From assembly GCA_028279885.1 (NCBI GenBank), contig JANQMX010000039.1, forward strand, positions 1 to 64,000: a stretch of DNA of 64,000 bases, read 5' to 3'. This stretch comes from Rhodovibrionaceae bacterium. GTDB taxonomy: Bacteria > Pseudomonadota > Alphaproteobacteria > Kiloniellales > DSM-21159. The position numbers were made by a program, and so were the translations under genes. Shown here one piece after another: positions 54,597 to 64,000 of this stretch (position 1 is its first letter; each line of letters opens with the position of its first letter). The notes below the pieces were generated by a model. The model was given only the letters and a program-made list of their open reading frames with translations. It made no database searches and was not told the DNA's origin.

Positions 54597-55960
54597 GACC
54601 CGGCAACGAAGAGTTCGCGCCTATCCTGTCTCTCCGCTGCGCTGACTTTCTGAGCGAGCGCGCAAGGCTTCGCAACATCGTTGACTGTTTCGGATCGCCC
54701 GTTCACGTGCTCTTCCCAAGTCAAGCCGCTGAAAATGCGCGGCTGTGGAGCGACCGTACCAGAGAGGTTTATGCGCAGACTAAAACGTTGTTCGCATACA
54801 AAGCCTGCAAATCTGACTCCTTGGCAAAGGCCTTCTCGGGAGCACAGCTGGGCGCGGATGTTTCTTCCGTCCAGGAATTCGTAGCGGCAATGAGCTGTGG
54901 CGTTCGCGGCGGCGACATATCCGTAACCGGTCCGGACAAGACGTGCGAGTTACTCGATCTGGCAAACGCCCACGGCGCGGCTGTCCATATCGACTCTGAA
55001 GAAGAAATGACGCGTCTGCTGCGCATTGGCAATCATGCAACTGACAATCGCTTCGTATTTCTAAGAATAAAACCTCCATCTCAAATAAAGTCTCGATTCG
55101 GCCTTGATCAAGAAAAGCTTTTCCGCTGCATCCATAGCATCAAGCCACGCCATGCAATCAGTATTGGTTTGTCCTTTCACCTGAACGAATACGCTCTCGA
55201 GGAAAGGGTTGCCGCTTTACGATGGGCCATACGAATCGCTGAAGAAGCAGCGACCGAGGGAGTCTTGATCCGCCATTTCGATATTGGGGGCGGTTACCCT
55301 TTGCGGTACACCGCCACACACAGCATCGAGTGCTATCGAAACGGTTCCCATCTAAGCGGCAATCCGGAAATCAACGCATATCCCTATGCAGCTCCGATCG
55401 CCACATTCGAACATGCGGCGGCTATAATCGGAAGAACACTCAAAAGTCCGGACTGTTCTGATTTTCTAACGAATAACGACGCCACGCTTTATTTGGAACC
55501 GGGGCGAGCGCTCCTGGATCAGTGCGGTGTAACACTGATGAGAGTGATCGCCACCAAGTCAAAGAGCGATAATGAGTTTTTTGTTATACTAGAGGGCATG
55601 TCATTTTCTGTTTCCGAACGCTGGTTTTCGTCTGATTTCGCACCGACCCCGATTCTAATCGGTTCACAACGAGAAAGAACAGATAGGCATCAAAACTACT
55701 ACCTCGTCGGACAAAGCTGCCTGGAAAGCGACATTCTCAGAAATCGCGCCGTGCGTTGGCGGCAACACCCAGAACCCGGCGATATCGTGTGCTTTGTAAA
55801 TACTGCTGGCTATCAAATGGATTCAAATGAAAGTACATTTCACCAAATCCCGTTACCAGAAAAAGTAGCCGCATTGCAACACGATGAAGACTGGAAAATC
55901 CACCGGGATGCGCGTTGCAATATCCGGATACTACGCAATGATCATCAAATCTCTGACTGA
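54593..55960 (+). CDS. PLP-dependent fold-type III decarboxylase-like enzyme (Orn/DAP decarboxylase superfamily, possibly Y4yA-like)
   Basis: TLFAYKACKSDSLAKAF (PLP-lysine region), GADVSSVQEF, HFDIGGGYPLRYT, YLEPGRALLDQCG. GTG start overlaps the upstream stop. Confidence 0.8.
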   Translation: MRPGNEEFAPILSLRCADFLSERARLRNIVDCFGSPVHVLFPSQAAENARLWSDRTREVYAQTKTLFAYKACKSDSLAKAFSGAQLGADVSSVQEFVAAMSCGVRGGDISVTGPDKTCELLDLANAHGAAVHIDSEEEMTRLLRIGNHATDNRFVFLRIKPPSQIKSRFGLDQEKLFRCIHSIKPRHAISIGLSFHLNEYALEERVAALRWAIRIAEEAATEGVLIRHFDIGGGYPLRYTATHSIECYRNGSHLSGNPEINAYPYAAPIATFEHAAAIIGRTLKSPDCSDFLTNNDATLYLEPGRALLDQCGVTLMRVIATKSKSDNEFFVILEGMSFSVSERWFSSDFAPTPILIGSQRERTDRHQNYYLVGQSCLESDILRNRAVRWRQHPEPGDIVCFVNTAGYQMDSNESTFHQIPLPEKVAALQHDEDWKIHRDARCNIRILRNDHQISD

Positions 55961-56942
55961 AACAATTGGCAACACGCCACTGCTTCGTCTGTACCAGGGG
56001 GACAATGGTGCTACGATATATTTGAAGTTGGAAATGTTTAACCCAACCGGTTCGATGAAGGATCGGATGGCGTTGAGTATGATCGTGGACCTGGAAGCCA
56101 GCTTGCACGGTTTTCAAGGCCAACCGAAGATCGTTGAGTCGTCGTCAGGCAATACGGCAAGTGCGCTTTCCATGCTCTGCGCATCGAAGAACTGGCAATT
56201 CACTGCCATCATGGACGGCCATGCCAGTATGGACAAAGTTCTGGCAGTTCAGGCACTGGGCGGGACGGTTCGCTTTGTCGGGGCAAACGATGGGGAGCTT
56301 TCGACAGCACTGCGTGATGCAGAAGCAAGACGGCTCGCAGAGAGCAATGACGGTTTTTTCTGGACGGCACAGCACGACAATCCAGCCAACAGCGCCGGTT
56401 ATGCGGGGCTGTGCGATGAACTCGTCTCTGATCTGGGCGATGATATATTTGCTTTCGTCTCAGCAATCGGAACCGGTGGCTCACTTTGCGGCACTGCGGC
56501 AAAACTCAAGGAATTGAATCCAGATGTTCTCATCGTCGGGGTGGAGCCGGAGGGAAGCATAATTTTTGGTGGGCCGGCACACGACTATCATCAGTCCGGT
56601 ACTGGTACGCCCGCCGGGGCGGATGTCGGATTGGTGATCGACTACTCTGTCATAGACCTGGGAAAAAAGGTGCCAGATCGCAATGCCTTTGCGGTATGCC
56701 GGCATCTCGCGAAGTCCCATGGACTACTGGTCGGAGGCTCTACAGGCGGAGCTGTCTATGAAGCTTTTCGTATTGCGCAGACTGCACCCGAAGACGCAAA
56801 AATCGTCACGATCGCATGTGATAGCGGAACTAAGTACTTGGACACGATATTCTCCGATCGTTGGCTACGATCTCAAGGTATCGACCCAACGGATCTAGAT
56901 TCTTTCGACTTTGAGAGCGCAGCAGAACATAGAGCTCAATGA
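55938..56942 (+). CDS. PLP-dependent cysteine-synthase-like enzyme (CysK/SbnA family)
   Basis: MIIKSLTETIGNTPLLRLYQ, LEMFNPTGSMKDRMAL, IVESSSGNTASALSMLCA, GTGGSLCGTAAKLKE. Start inside the end of the previous gene. Confidence 0.87.
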   Translation: MIIKSLTETIGNTPLLRLYQGDNGATIYLKLEMFNPTGSMKDRMALSMIVDLEASLHGFQGQPKIVESSSGNTASALSMLCASKNWQFTAIMDGHASMDKVLAVQALGGTVRFVGANDGELSTALRDAEARRLAESNDGFFWTAQHDNPANSAGYAGLCDELVSDLGDDIFAFVSAIGTGGSLCGTAAKLKELNPDVLIVGVEPEGSIIFGGPAHDYHQSGTGTPAGADVGLVIDYSVIDLGKKVPDRNAFAVCRHLAKSHGLLVGGSTGGAVYEAFRIAQTAPEDAKIVTIACDSGTKYLDTIFSDRWLRSQGIDPTDLDSFDFESAAEHRAQ

Positions 56943-57165
56943 GCATGGCATGACGCCTGCAACGAAGTAAGCAAGTCATAACGATGCCAGACGCCAGCAC
57001 GTTCTTCTTGCGCAACGGCCCACTTTGAAGGCGTGATTGACGAACATGAAGGCGATGCACCGCCAATAAAAGACCCCCATGTTGGCAGTGGTGGTTCAAT
57101 TCGCCTGCCTCTTCGAGCATAGCGACTTTCGCCGCCGAAAGTGACGATGTCGCGCTCGTCCGAAC

Positions 57166-58029
57166 TCAGCGCAGGGCGAGAGCGGTACTCGTGGCGCGGA
57201 CGTGCCGGACGACCGCGTGGTTGACCGGCTCGGCGTGGGTGATGGGCCCCATGTGGCCGGCGCGTTTGATCTCGACGCAGCGCAGGTTCCGCAAGCGCAC
57301 CGACAGCAGCTCGGCCACCTTGCGGGTCGAGGCGGGCGCGTGCTCGCCGACCATCAAGAGCACCGGCATCTCCAGCCGCGCGAAGTCCTCTGCGGCGACG
57401 GGCTCCTCGAGCAGGGCATGGAAGTCGAGCAGGGCCTTGGGGCTCCAGCGCAAGAGCGCGTCTCTGAGGTTCGGTCTCATGCCTTGCCAGGCCCCCGGGC
57501 CGCACCAGTAGTCGATGAAGCTCTGCATGGCGGCATCGTAGTTGCCGGTGGCGATGCCCTCCCGCACGTCCGCGACGATACCCTCGATCTCGGCCAGCTC
57601 CTTGGCAGCCGCAGCGCCGGCCGCCCTGAGCAGATAGAAGGCGGAGGGCTCGTAGAGCGAAACGCTCGCCACCGCATCGGGCCGGGCGAGCGCGGCATGC
57701 AGCGCCACGCCGCCGCCGTAGGAATGCCCGACCAGGTGCGCGGGCTGCGCCGCGTCGTCCAGCAGGCCGATGATGTGCTGCGCTTCGTCGGCGAGGGAGA
57801 AGGCTTTGGTCCCGGGCCAAGGGCCGGCGCTGACCGTGCCGTACTGCTCGGGCGCCACGAGCGCCGCCTGGGGCGCCAGGGCCTCGGCCAGGGCACGCCA
57901 TTGCCCCGCGCCCGAGCCCGAGCAGTGCAGTGCGATGACCGTCTCGATGGCGAGCGGCTCGGGCGCGAAGAGGTCTGGCATGTAGGGGTCGGACATGAGC
58001 TTCAGACAGGCGTTAGCCGGCATGGGCAC
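57166..58029 (-). CDS. Alpha/beta hydrolase
   Basis: VIALHCSGSGAGQWRALAEAL, HLVGHSYGGGVALHAAL (GHSYGG nucleophile elbow), C-terminal GHMGPITH. Confidence 0.87.
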   Translation of the reverse strand: MPMPANACLKLMSDPYMPDLFAPEPLAIETVIALHCSGSGAGQWRALAEALAPQAALVAPEQYGTVSAGPWPGTKAFSLADEAQHIIGLLDDAAQPAHLVGHSYGGGVALHAALARPDAVASVSLYEPSAFYLLRAAGAAAAKELAEIEGIVADVREGIATGNYDAAMQSFIDYWCGPGAWQGMRPNLRDALLRWSPKALLDFHALLEEPVAAEDFARLEMPVLLMVGEHAPASTRKVAELLSVRLRNLRCVEIKRAGHMGPITHAEPVNHAVVRHVRATSTALALR

Positions 58030-58177
58030 CTCCTATGCGGCTGAGCCGCGGGCTGTTGTGGGCGGTAAGCAGGCGGCCGTTTCCATGTTTGCTGTCGTCA
58101 TCTGTGCAAAAAGCATCCTGCTGGGGTGGGCCGCCCGACGACGGTGTCGGTGGGGGCCGCACCGAGAGACCGGAGGC

Positions 58178-58215
58178 GGTGGCGGGTCCGGGACTCACGT
58201 TCCGGACCCGCCACC
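58178..58215. repeat. Strong intergenic inverted repeat
   Basis: GGTGGCGGGTCCGG-GACTCACGTT-CCGGACCCGCCACC, 14-bp perfect stem. Confidence 0.8.
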
Positions 58216-58283
58216 TGGGGCCGGCCTTGGGAGCGCCGGCCTTGGGGACTATTCTCGGGGTCTATCCACGAGAGTGTTCTGGG

Positions 58284-59036
58284 TTAGAGGCCCGCGCGCG
58301 GGGGAAGGTCGGCGAAGAGCTGGATGTGCGCGCTCTTCGCGAAGTCACCCGGCAACACACCGTAGGTCTTGCCGTCGCTATGCCAGTTCAGCGCCAAGCC
58401 GGCCGCAAGATGCTCACCGGAAAGCTGCAGGCAGGGCTGGAAGGTCCGGTCATAGGTCGCGTTGCCCTTGGCATCGGCGACGAAGATCGACTGGGCCCCG
58501 TCACGGCTGCCAAGCGGCAGATCATAGGTACCGATGAAGGGCTCGGTCGGCGGCGTCGCCATGAAGTAGTGCCAGATGGTGTAGACCCCCTCCGGCACCA
58601 AGCCGGTGAAGTGGAGCTGGATGTGGCCCAGGCCGTTCACACAGCTGTAGGTGCCGCCGCCTTCGGCCTGAAGCCAATCGCCGAGCGAGATGTCCAGCGC
58701 CGCACCCTTGGGGAAGGGGCCGTTGGCCTTGGGGTCGAAGGGCGCGTGGTGTTGCGGCTCGGCCGCGGCATAGAGCGGGGCCGCCATGTTGCGCTCCGCG
58801 GGACCCGGCCGGAAGACCTGGTCCGAGCCGGCCTGATGCTCGATGAAGACGTCCTGCTCGGCCACGTCGACCTCGACATGGGTGACGAAGGCTAACTCGT
58901 GGCGCACCGGGCCGTCATAGGCCCCGTCATGGGCATCGTCCTGGTTCGAGTTGTCGGCCAGGGCGATGGCCGACACCAGGGCCGTGCCGGCAAGAACGCT
59001 GATGACCGGCAAAGACAAGGAAGAACTACGCATCAA
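58284..59036 (-). CDS. Secreted hypothetical protein
   Basis: N-terminal signal peptide (SLSLPVISVLAGTALVSAIALA); downstream of the cytochrome c peroxidase gene on the same strand. Confidence 0.65.
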   Translation of the reverse strand: MMRSSSLSLPVISVLAGTALVSAIALADNSNQDDAHDGAYDGPVRHELAFVTHVEVDVAEQDVFIEHQAGSDQVFRPGPAERNMAAPLYAAAEPQHHAPFDPKANGPFPKGAALDISLGDWLQAEGGGTYSCVNGLGHIQLHFTGLVPEGVYTIWHYFMATPPTEPFIGTYDLPLGSRDGAQSIFVADAKGNATYDRTFQPCLQLSGEHLAAGLALNWHSDGKTYGVLPGDFAKSAHIQLFADLPPRAGL

Positions 59037-59117
59037 TCAGTCCTTTCGTGGATAAGCATCGTTTGGTCTCTGTCGAACGATGGTCGGGGAAATCGGTTCG
59101 GTTGCTCAGTCGGCCGC

Positions 59118-60572
59118 TCAGTCGGCGACGGGCAGGCGGCTCGGCACGCGCTCCGGCACGAGGTGCGCCAGGTTGCGGGCTCGCGGGTCGGTGAGCGCTT
59201 CGAGAAAGGCCACCAGGTCGGCGATCGCGGCATCGTCGAGCGGCACGGCCGGGCGTTCGTTCGCCGCGGCAATGCGCGCCCTGAGCGCGGCGCTCTGCTG
59301 CACCCAGCCGTCGCGCCGGTCGAAGCCCGCACGGCGAGCCGGATTGATCGGCTGCTCCCGCAGCGCCGAGCCTTGGCCAACCGTCTGAGCGACTGAGGCA
59401 AGCGCCGGCAGAAGCTCCGGCGCCAGGCGGTAGGCTTCGAGCGAGCTTGCCGGGTCCAGGTGATGGCGCACCACCGCTTCCAGGCTGTCGAAGGCGCCGG
59501 CATGGCCCCAGGGACCGGTCAGGGCGACGTTGCGCAGCGAAGGCGTGCGGAAGCGGAAGAGATCGGCCGGCCGCCCGCTGACCGGCGCGCGGCCGACATC
59601 CTCCAGCCGGGCGGGGAAGCCGGTCGCCTCGAAATAGGAGGCGTCCGTACCGTCCCCCTTGCCGGGCCCGATCTGAGGCATGGCGATGGCATGGAAAGCC
59701 TGATCGCTCTGAAACTTGCCGCTGTGACAGGCAGCACAGCCGGCCTTGCCGTAGAACAAGTCCATGCCCAGTCGCGCCGGCGGCGAGAGATGCCGCACAT
59801 CCTGCGTGCGCAGGTAGCGGTCGAAGGGACTGTCATCGAAACGGAAGGCCGTCGCCTGGAAAGCCGCAAGGGCATTGGCCGCCTGAACGAAGGTGATGTC
59901 CGCAGCGCCGCGCACCTCCGGATAGGCCTTCTGGAAAAGCACCCGGTACTCGGGAATCTTGCGCAGCCGTTCGGCAAGCAGGTTCCAGACGCCGTTGGCG
60001 CCACCGAAGCGGCGCAGGGCCGTGGCATCGGCGATTTCGTTCTCGCCGCGCCCGCCCGCCATCTCCACATCGGAGGTGACGGGGAACATCGCCTGAGCCG
60101 CCAGCGCGTTATCTAGTCCCTCGGGGAGCTGCTCACGCGCCGGTGTCCAGAAGCCGCTGGCCCAAGGGCCCTTGGGATCGGCCTCGACGCGGCCGTCGTG
60201 GAACAGGCGGGAAAACTCCTTGACGCCGAGATTGGCGAGCGAGGGCGAGTTGCGCGGAATGCGACCGTGCACAGCCGCGCCTTCCGGCACCCGCCGCTCA
60301 GGGCCGAGCCCCACGCCGCCTTCCCCGATACCGAGGGCCAGGCCGTCCACCGTTGCGTGGCGCGGATGATGGCAGGTGGCGCAAGCGATATTGCGGTTGC
60401 CGCTCAGGATCTTGTCGAAGAACAGCAGCCGGCCGAGTTCCACCTGGGCCGCCGGGAAGCGGCCGTTGTTGTAGTAATCGGCGTCGACCACGGGCTCGAT
60501 CTCCGCCGCTCGGCCGGGCGCCGCCGCCAACAGCAGAGCGACGCCCGTGACAACCAGCGCTTTCGCGATCAC
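59118..60572 (-). CDS. Di-haem cytochrome c peroxidase/MauG-like protein
   Basis: Signal peptide plus two CXXCH motifs (CATCHH, CAACHS), LGRLLFFDKILSGNRNIACATCHHP. Confidence 0.88.
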   Translation of the reverse strand: MIAKALVVTGVALLLAAAPGRAAEIEPVVDADYYNNGRFPAAQVELGRLLFFDKILSGNRNIACATCHHPRHATVDGLALGIGEGGVGLGPERRVPEGAAVHGRIPRNSPSLANLGVKEFSRLFHDGRVEADPKGPWASGFWTPAREQLPEGLDNALAAQAMFPVTSDVEMAGGRGENEIADATALRRFGGANGVWNLLAERLRKIPEYRVLFQKAYPEVRGAADITFVQAANALAAFQATAFRFDDSPFDRYLRTQDVRHLSPPARLGMDLFYGKAGCAACHSGKFQSDQAFHAIAMPQIGPGKGDGTDASYFEATGFPARLEDVGRAPVSGRPADLFRFRTPSLRNVALTGPWGHAGAFDSLEAVVRHHLDPASSLEAYRLAPELLPALASVAQTVGQGSALREQPINPARRAGFDRRDGWVQQSAALRARIAAANERPAVPLDDAAIADLVAFLEALTDPRARNLAHLVPERVPSRLPVAD

Positions 60573-60811
60573 TGGTGCGCTTCCGAGGTCGGGTGATACC
60601 TCAGCCGTCCGCCGCAGATCTCACGGCTCAAGCCGATGTCTGCGAGCGTGCGCGAGTCAAGATGGGTCAACACGCGGCGGTCGCGGTGCTGCTTGGCCAA
60701 GCGCTTGAGCGCGTCCAGCAGCTGCGCCAGGAGCGAAGGCCGTGCAGGCACTTCCAGGAGCGCGCTCGGCGTTGCCGGGCTCTCGGCCAGGACTTCGAGA
60801 TTTCTATTCAT
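60569..60811 (-). CDS. DUF1127 domain protein
   Basis: RRVLTHLDSRTLADIGLSRE; stop overlaps the start of the peroxidase gene. Confidence 0.8.
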   Translation of the reverse strand: MNRNLEVLAESPATPSALLEVPARPSLLAQLLDALKRLAKQHRDRRVLTHLDSRTLADIGLSREICGGRLRYHPTSEAHQ

Positions 60812-61002
60812 GACATACTCCAGGATCTCTAGGACCGGGCGGCGGAACCGCCCTGTCTTCAGGCTCGAACCCTAGGCGGGTCGCCCGCCACCCGCTTGAG
60901 GAGGCGTTGGAGAATTCCTGGAGATTTGCTGTGGATTTGCTGGAAGGGAGAACCACCAGGCGGGGGCCGGGGGCGCCACGCCGCTGGCAGCTTCACTCAG
61001 AA

Positions 61003-61148
61003 CGTCATTCTTGGGCGAGCCGCTGTGCGGCGAGACCCGAGAATCCAGCGGTAGGCGCGGTCCGGGCTTGTGGCTGGACCCCGGCTGCCAAGGCTCGCGC
61101 GCCGGGACTGCGGGCAGTCCCGGGCTCGCCTAAGGGCCGGGGTGACAG
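61003..61148. repeat. Intergenic mosaic palindromic (REP/RIME-like) element
   Basis: Nested dyads: ATTCTTGGGC..GCCGC-TGT-GCGGC..CCCGAGAAT, GTCCGGGCTTGTGGCTGGAC, GGGACTGCGGGCAGTCCC. Confidence 0.6.
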
Positions 61149-61197
61149 AAAATGATCTAGCCGCGCAGGCCGCGCTCCAACCTCAGCGCGGAAATCT

Positions 61198-62904
61198 CTA
61201 AAGCCCCAACCGCGTGAGCGCGCCTTCGACGGGCTGCCGGTTCGGCATGGGGATAGGGAAGCAGCGGAAGAAGTCTTCGCGCGTGTAGTCCGGAACCACC
61301 GCCTTGAGGCTATCGACATGGCCGAGCGCCCGTCCGCGGCGGCCGGCCAGCTCATTGGTCCAGGCCGCAACCGCGGTGATGTGGTGATGCGCGGACGGCT
61401 CCCGCACGGCACGCTCGGCCCAGTCGGCGGCCGTCTCGAGTTCGCCTTCGAAAGACATCAGGATGGCGCGCACCGCCGAGAAGGCGAAGCGCATGGGGTC
61501 GTAGGGGCTGAGCCGCCACGCCTGATCGACGGCCGGCAAGCCCCGCGCCGTGTCGTCGCCGAACATCAGCCCGTAGGCGAGCGAGTACTGACCATTGGCG
61601 AAGCTGGGGCTCAGCGCCACGGCGTGCGACAGCTCGGCGACGCCGGCATCGATATCGCCCTCCAGATAATGCGCCCGCCCGAGGGCCCAATGACAGAACG
61701 GGTCGAGCGGGTCGAGCGCCACGCTGCGATGCGCATAGTCGAAGGTGCGGGCGACCTCCTCGGACCAGCCGCAGCCCAGGCCGAGGAAAGCGCGCTGCCA
61801 GTGCAGGAACGACAGGGCCGCGAAGACGCGCGGCGAGTCCGGGTCGAGGCGCGCCGCGAGAGAGAGAAAGTCTTCCGCCTGCGCCTGATCCTCCGCCCGG
61901 AAGCGAAGGAGATGGGACAGCGCCCGGTGGTAGGCGCCCCAAGAGTCGAGCGAAGCGGGATGCCGCGCCAGCGCGCGCCGACGTTCCTGGCACTCGATCT
62001 CCGATTCCACGGCGGCGACCACCTGCTCGACGATCTGGTCCTGCAGATCGAAGATGTCCGTGATCTTGCGCTCGAAGCGCTCGGCCCAAATCTCGCAGCA
62101 GCGTTCGGCATCCGTCAGCGTCAGGGTGATGCGCAGACGATCGTCGGCCACGAAGAGGGCACCGTCGAGCTGATAGCGCGCGCCCAGCCGGCTGCCGATC
62201 TCGGAGCCCTCGAGCCCTTTCGCCGCCAAAGCCATGACGCTGGCCCGCGCACTGACGAAGAGCCAACGGGTGCGGGCGAACTGCACGGTCATGTCCCGGT
62301 GCAGGCCTTCGGCGATTCCGAGGCCACTGCCGGCTCCCTGCACCTGAAACGGCAGCAAGGCCAGAGAGGGCCGGCTCGAAAGCGTCCGCGCCCTGTCGTC
62401 TTCAGCGCTCTGGGGTCCGTGGTCGCGGCAGCCGCAGGCGTCGTGGTGCTCGCGGCAAGAAGCGCGATGGGTCGCGGGATCGCTTGCCGGACCCACTTGG
62501 ATGCTGGAGGTCAGCCTCGGCGCGTTGTCTGGCACTGAGCCCAGGCTCTCCATCGCGGTCTCGACTGGAGCCTCTGCGGGATCCTCCACAGAATTCTCCA
62601 CGGGACCGACGAAGCGGAAGCCGCGGCCGTGGACCGTCCGGATCATGCACTGGCGCTGGCCGTCGTCGCCGAGCGCCCGCCGCGCCGCCTTGACGCAGCT
62701 CGACAGCGCCCCGTCGGAGATCGCCCGCCCACCCCAGATGGTCTCGACGAGCTCGTCCTTGCAAACCATGCGATGGCGGTTTTCGAGCAGAAACAGCAGC
62801 AGGTCGAAGACCTGCGGCTCGACCGCGACGCGCGCGTCGAGGCACCAAATCTCGCGCGTTTCGACGTTGATTTCGATATCGTCTATCTTATAGCGAAGAG
62901 CCAT
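61198..62904 (-). CDS. Winged-helix (OmpR/CadC-like) regulator with TPR-containing C-terminus
   Basis: MALRYKIDDIEINVETREIWCLDARVAVEPQVFDLLLFLLENRHRMVCKDELVETIWGGRAISDGALSSCVKAARRALGDDG. Start trimmed from 63132. Confidence 0.85.
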   Translation of the reverse strand: MALRYKIDDIEINVETREIWCLDARVAVEPQVFDLLLFLLENRHRMVCKDELVETIWGGRAISDGALSSCVKAARRALGDDGQRQCMIRTVHGRGFRFVGPVENSVEDPAEAPVETAMESLGSVPDNAPRLTSSIQVGPASDPATHRASCREHHDACGCRDHGPQSAEDDRARTLSSRPSLALLPFQVQGAGSGLGIAEGLHRDMTVQFARTRWLFVSARASVMALAAKGLEGSEIGSRLGARYQLDGALFVADDRLRITLTLTDAERCCEIWAERFERKITDIFDLQDQIVEQVVAAVESEIECQERRRALARHPASLDSWGAYHRALSHLLRFRAEDQAQAEDFLSLAARLDPDSPRVFAALSFLHWQRAFLGLGCGWSEEVARTFDYAHRSVALDPLDPFCHWALGRAHYLEGDIDAGVAELSHAVALSPSFANGQYSLAYGLMFGDDTARGLPAVDQAWRLSPYDPMRFAFSAVRAILMSFEGELETAADWAERAVREPSAHHHITAVAAWTNELAGRRGRALGHVDSLKAVVPDYTREDFFRCFPIPMPNRQPVEGALTRLGL

Positions 62905-63315
62905 TGCCCCTCCCTTCATAGCGTTGCTGTCCTGACGATGCGCGACCGTCAGGCCCTCATGAGCTTTGGAGACGCGCGGCAAGGGGCGGTGCCTCTCGCT
63001 CTCTCTTGCCTTCGCTTCAGACCAACGTAAGAGCGGTCCCCACAGAAATCCTGAAGGTTTTCTGAAGATTTCTTCAGGACGCCACATCGCGGTCATGCGC
63101 TGCGGCCGCTCAGCAGAGCGCCACGAGACCATATCAGCCCAATTTTTACTGTGAAATAGACCACTCTCCCGCCGCCAGCCGCAAAAAGGGCGGGATGGGC
63201 TCGCCTTTCAGAGTTTTCCGAAGTCTGCGGGAAACCGTGGGATCCAAGGCCGCGCACGACAGCGCGTGAGCCGGATTCGGTGCCCTGGCTTAGAGAAGGT
63301 ACAGCGACTTAGGCC

Positions 63316-64000
63316 CTACCCCGCGGCGCGGGCCGGGGCGTCGGCCTCCACCTCGGCGAAGACCTGGGTGAGGGCCGCGACCAGATGGTCCATCATCACA
63401 TCATCGTGAAGCGGCGTCGGGGTGAGGCGCAGGCGCTCGGTGCCCTTGGGCACCGTGGGGTAGTTGATCGGCTGCACGTAGATGCCGTGCTCGGTGAGCA
63501 GCTTGTCGGTGATCGCCTTGGCCTTGACCGGGCAGCCGACCAGCACCGGGACGATGTGGGTCTCGCTCGGCATCAGCGGCAGGCCGGCCTCGGTCAGCAG
63601 GGCCTTGAGGCGGGCGGCGCGGGCCTGGTGCTGCTGCCGCAGCTCGTCGTGGGCCCGCAGGTAGCGCACGCTTTCCAGCGCCGCACCCACGATGGCCGGC
63701 GCCAGGGAGGTGGTGAAGATGAAGCCCGGCGCGTGGCAGCGCACCGCGTCCACCAGGTCGCGAGAACCGGCGATGTAGCCGCCCATGCAGCCGAAGGCCT
63801 TGCCGAGCGTGCCCTCGATGACGGTCAGGCGATGGGCGACCCCGTCCCGCTCGGAAACGCCGCCGCCGCCCTTGCCGTAGAGGCCGACGGCGTGGACCTC
63901 GTCGAGGTAGGTCATGGCGCCATAGCGGTCGGCCAAGTCGCAGAATTCCGCGATGGGGGCGGTGTCGCCGTCCATCGAATAGAGCGACTCGAAGGCGATC
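63316..64000 (-). CDS. hemA: 5-aminolevulinate synthase, C-terminal part (gene runs off the window)
   Basis: [66 protein letters not shown]-like. Confidence 0.9.
   Translation of the reverse strand, partial: IAFESLYSMDGDTAPIAEFCDLADRYGAMTYLDEVHAVGLYGKGGGGVSERDGVAHRLTVIEGTLGKAFGCMGGYIAGSRDLVDAVRCHAPGFIFTTSLAPAIVGAALESVRYLRAHDELRQQHQARAARLKALLTEAGLPLMPSETHIVPVLVGCPVKAKAITDKLLTEHGIYVQPINYPTVPKGTERLRLTPTPLHDDVMMDHLVAALTQVFAEVEADAPARAAG

Noticed and set aside
1-64000. CRISPR arrays, rRNA and tRNA genes
   Set aside because: No regularly spaced repeats, rRNA segments or convincing tRNA cloverleaf were recognised by eye; a tRNAscan or CRISPR-finder run would be decisive.

Overview
The window is a 64-kb high-GC segment, alphaproteobacterial in character (inferred from gene content and style, not proven). 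It is dominated by nitrogen and amino-acid catabolism and transport. From left to right it contains: (1) an IS630-family element at the left edge; (2) a TRAP transporter and a tandem hyuA-hyuB-hyuA-hyuB operon; (3) a LysR-centred catabolic block with an aldehyde dehydrogenase, an argininosuccinate-lyase-like enzyme, a three-component opine-oxidase-like flavoenzyme, a dipeptidase, a peptide-type ABC transporter, a HAD dehalogenase, a DAO-type oxidase, an OYE-type flavoenzyme and an M20 carbamoylase-type hydrolase; (4) a short-chain amide system (amiC, amiR, urt-like ABC transporter, amiE) followed by a MoxR-type AAA+/VWA pair; (5) a compositionally different accessory island with a methyltransferase remnant, a nucleotidyltransferase/GDPD/HAD trio, a large GT2, an IS5-like element, a truncated desaturase and a ParB-like/PLP-decarboxylase-like/cysteine-synthase-like operon; (6) an alpha/beta hydrolase, a di-haem cytochrome c peroxidase, a DUF1127 protein, a winged-helix/TPR regulator and the 3' part of hemA. 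The strongest non-gene signals are three promoters sharing an exact-spacing architecture (ATAAC-N5-GTTAT, 18 nt, TATTGG, 21 nt, AACATCG), and an ANTAR-type antitermination leader between amiR and the amide transporter genes. The ParB-like/PLP/CysK-like operon in the island is the best candidate for an undescribed biosynthetic system. All calls come from reading the sequence; no database search was run.
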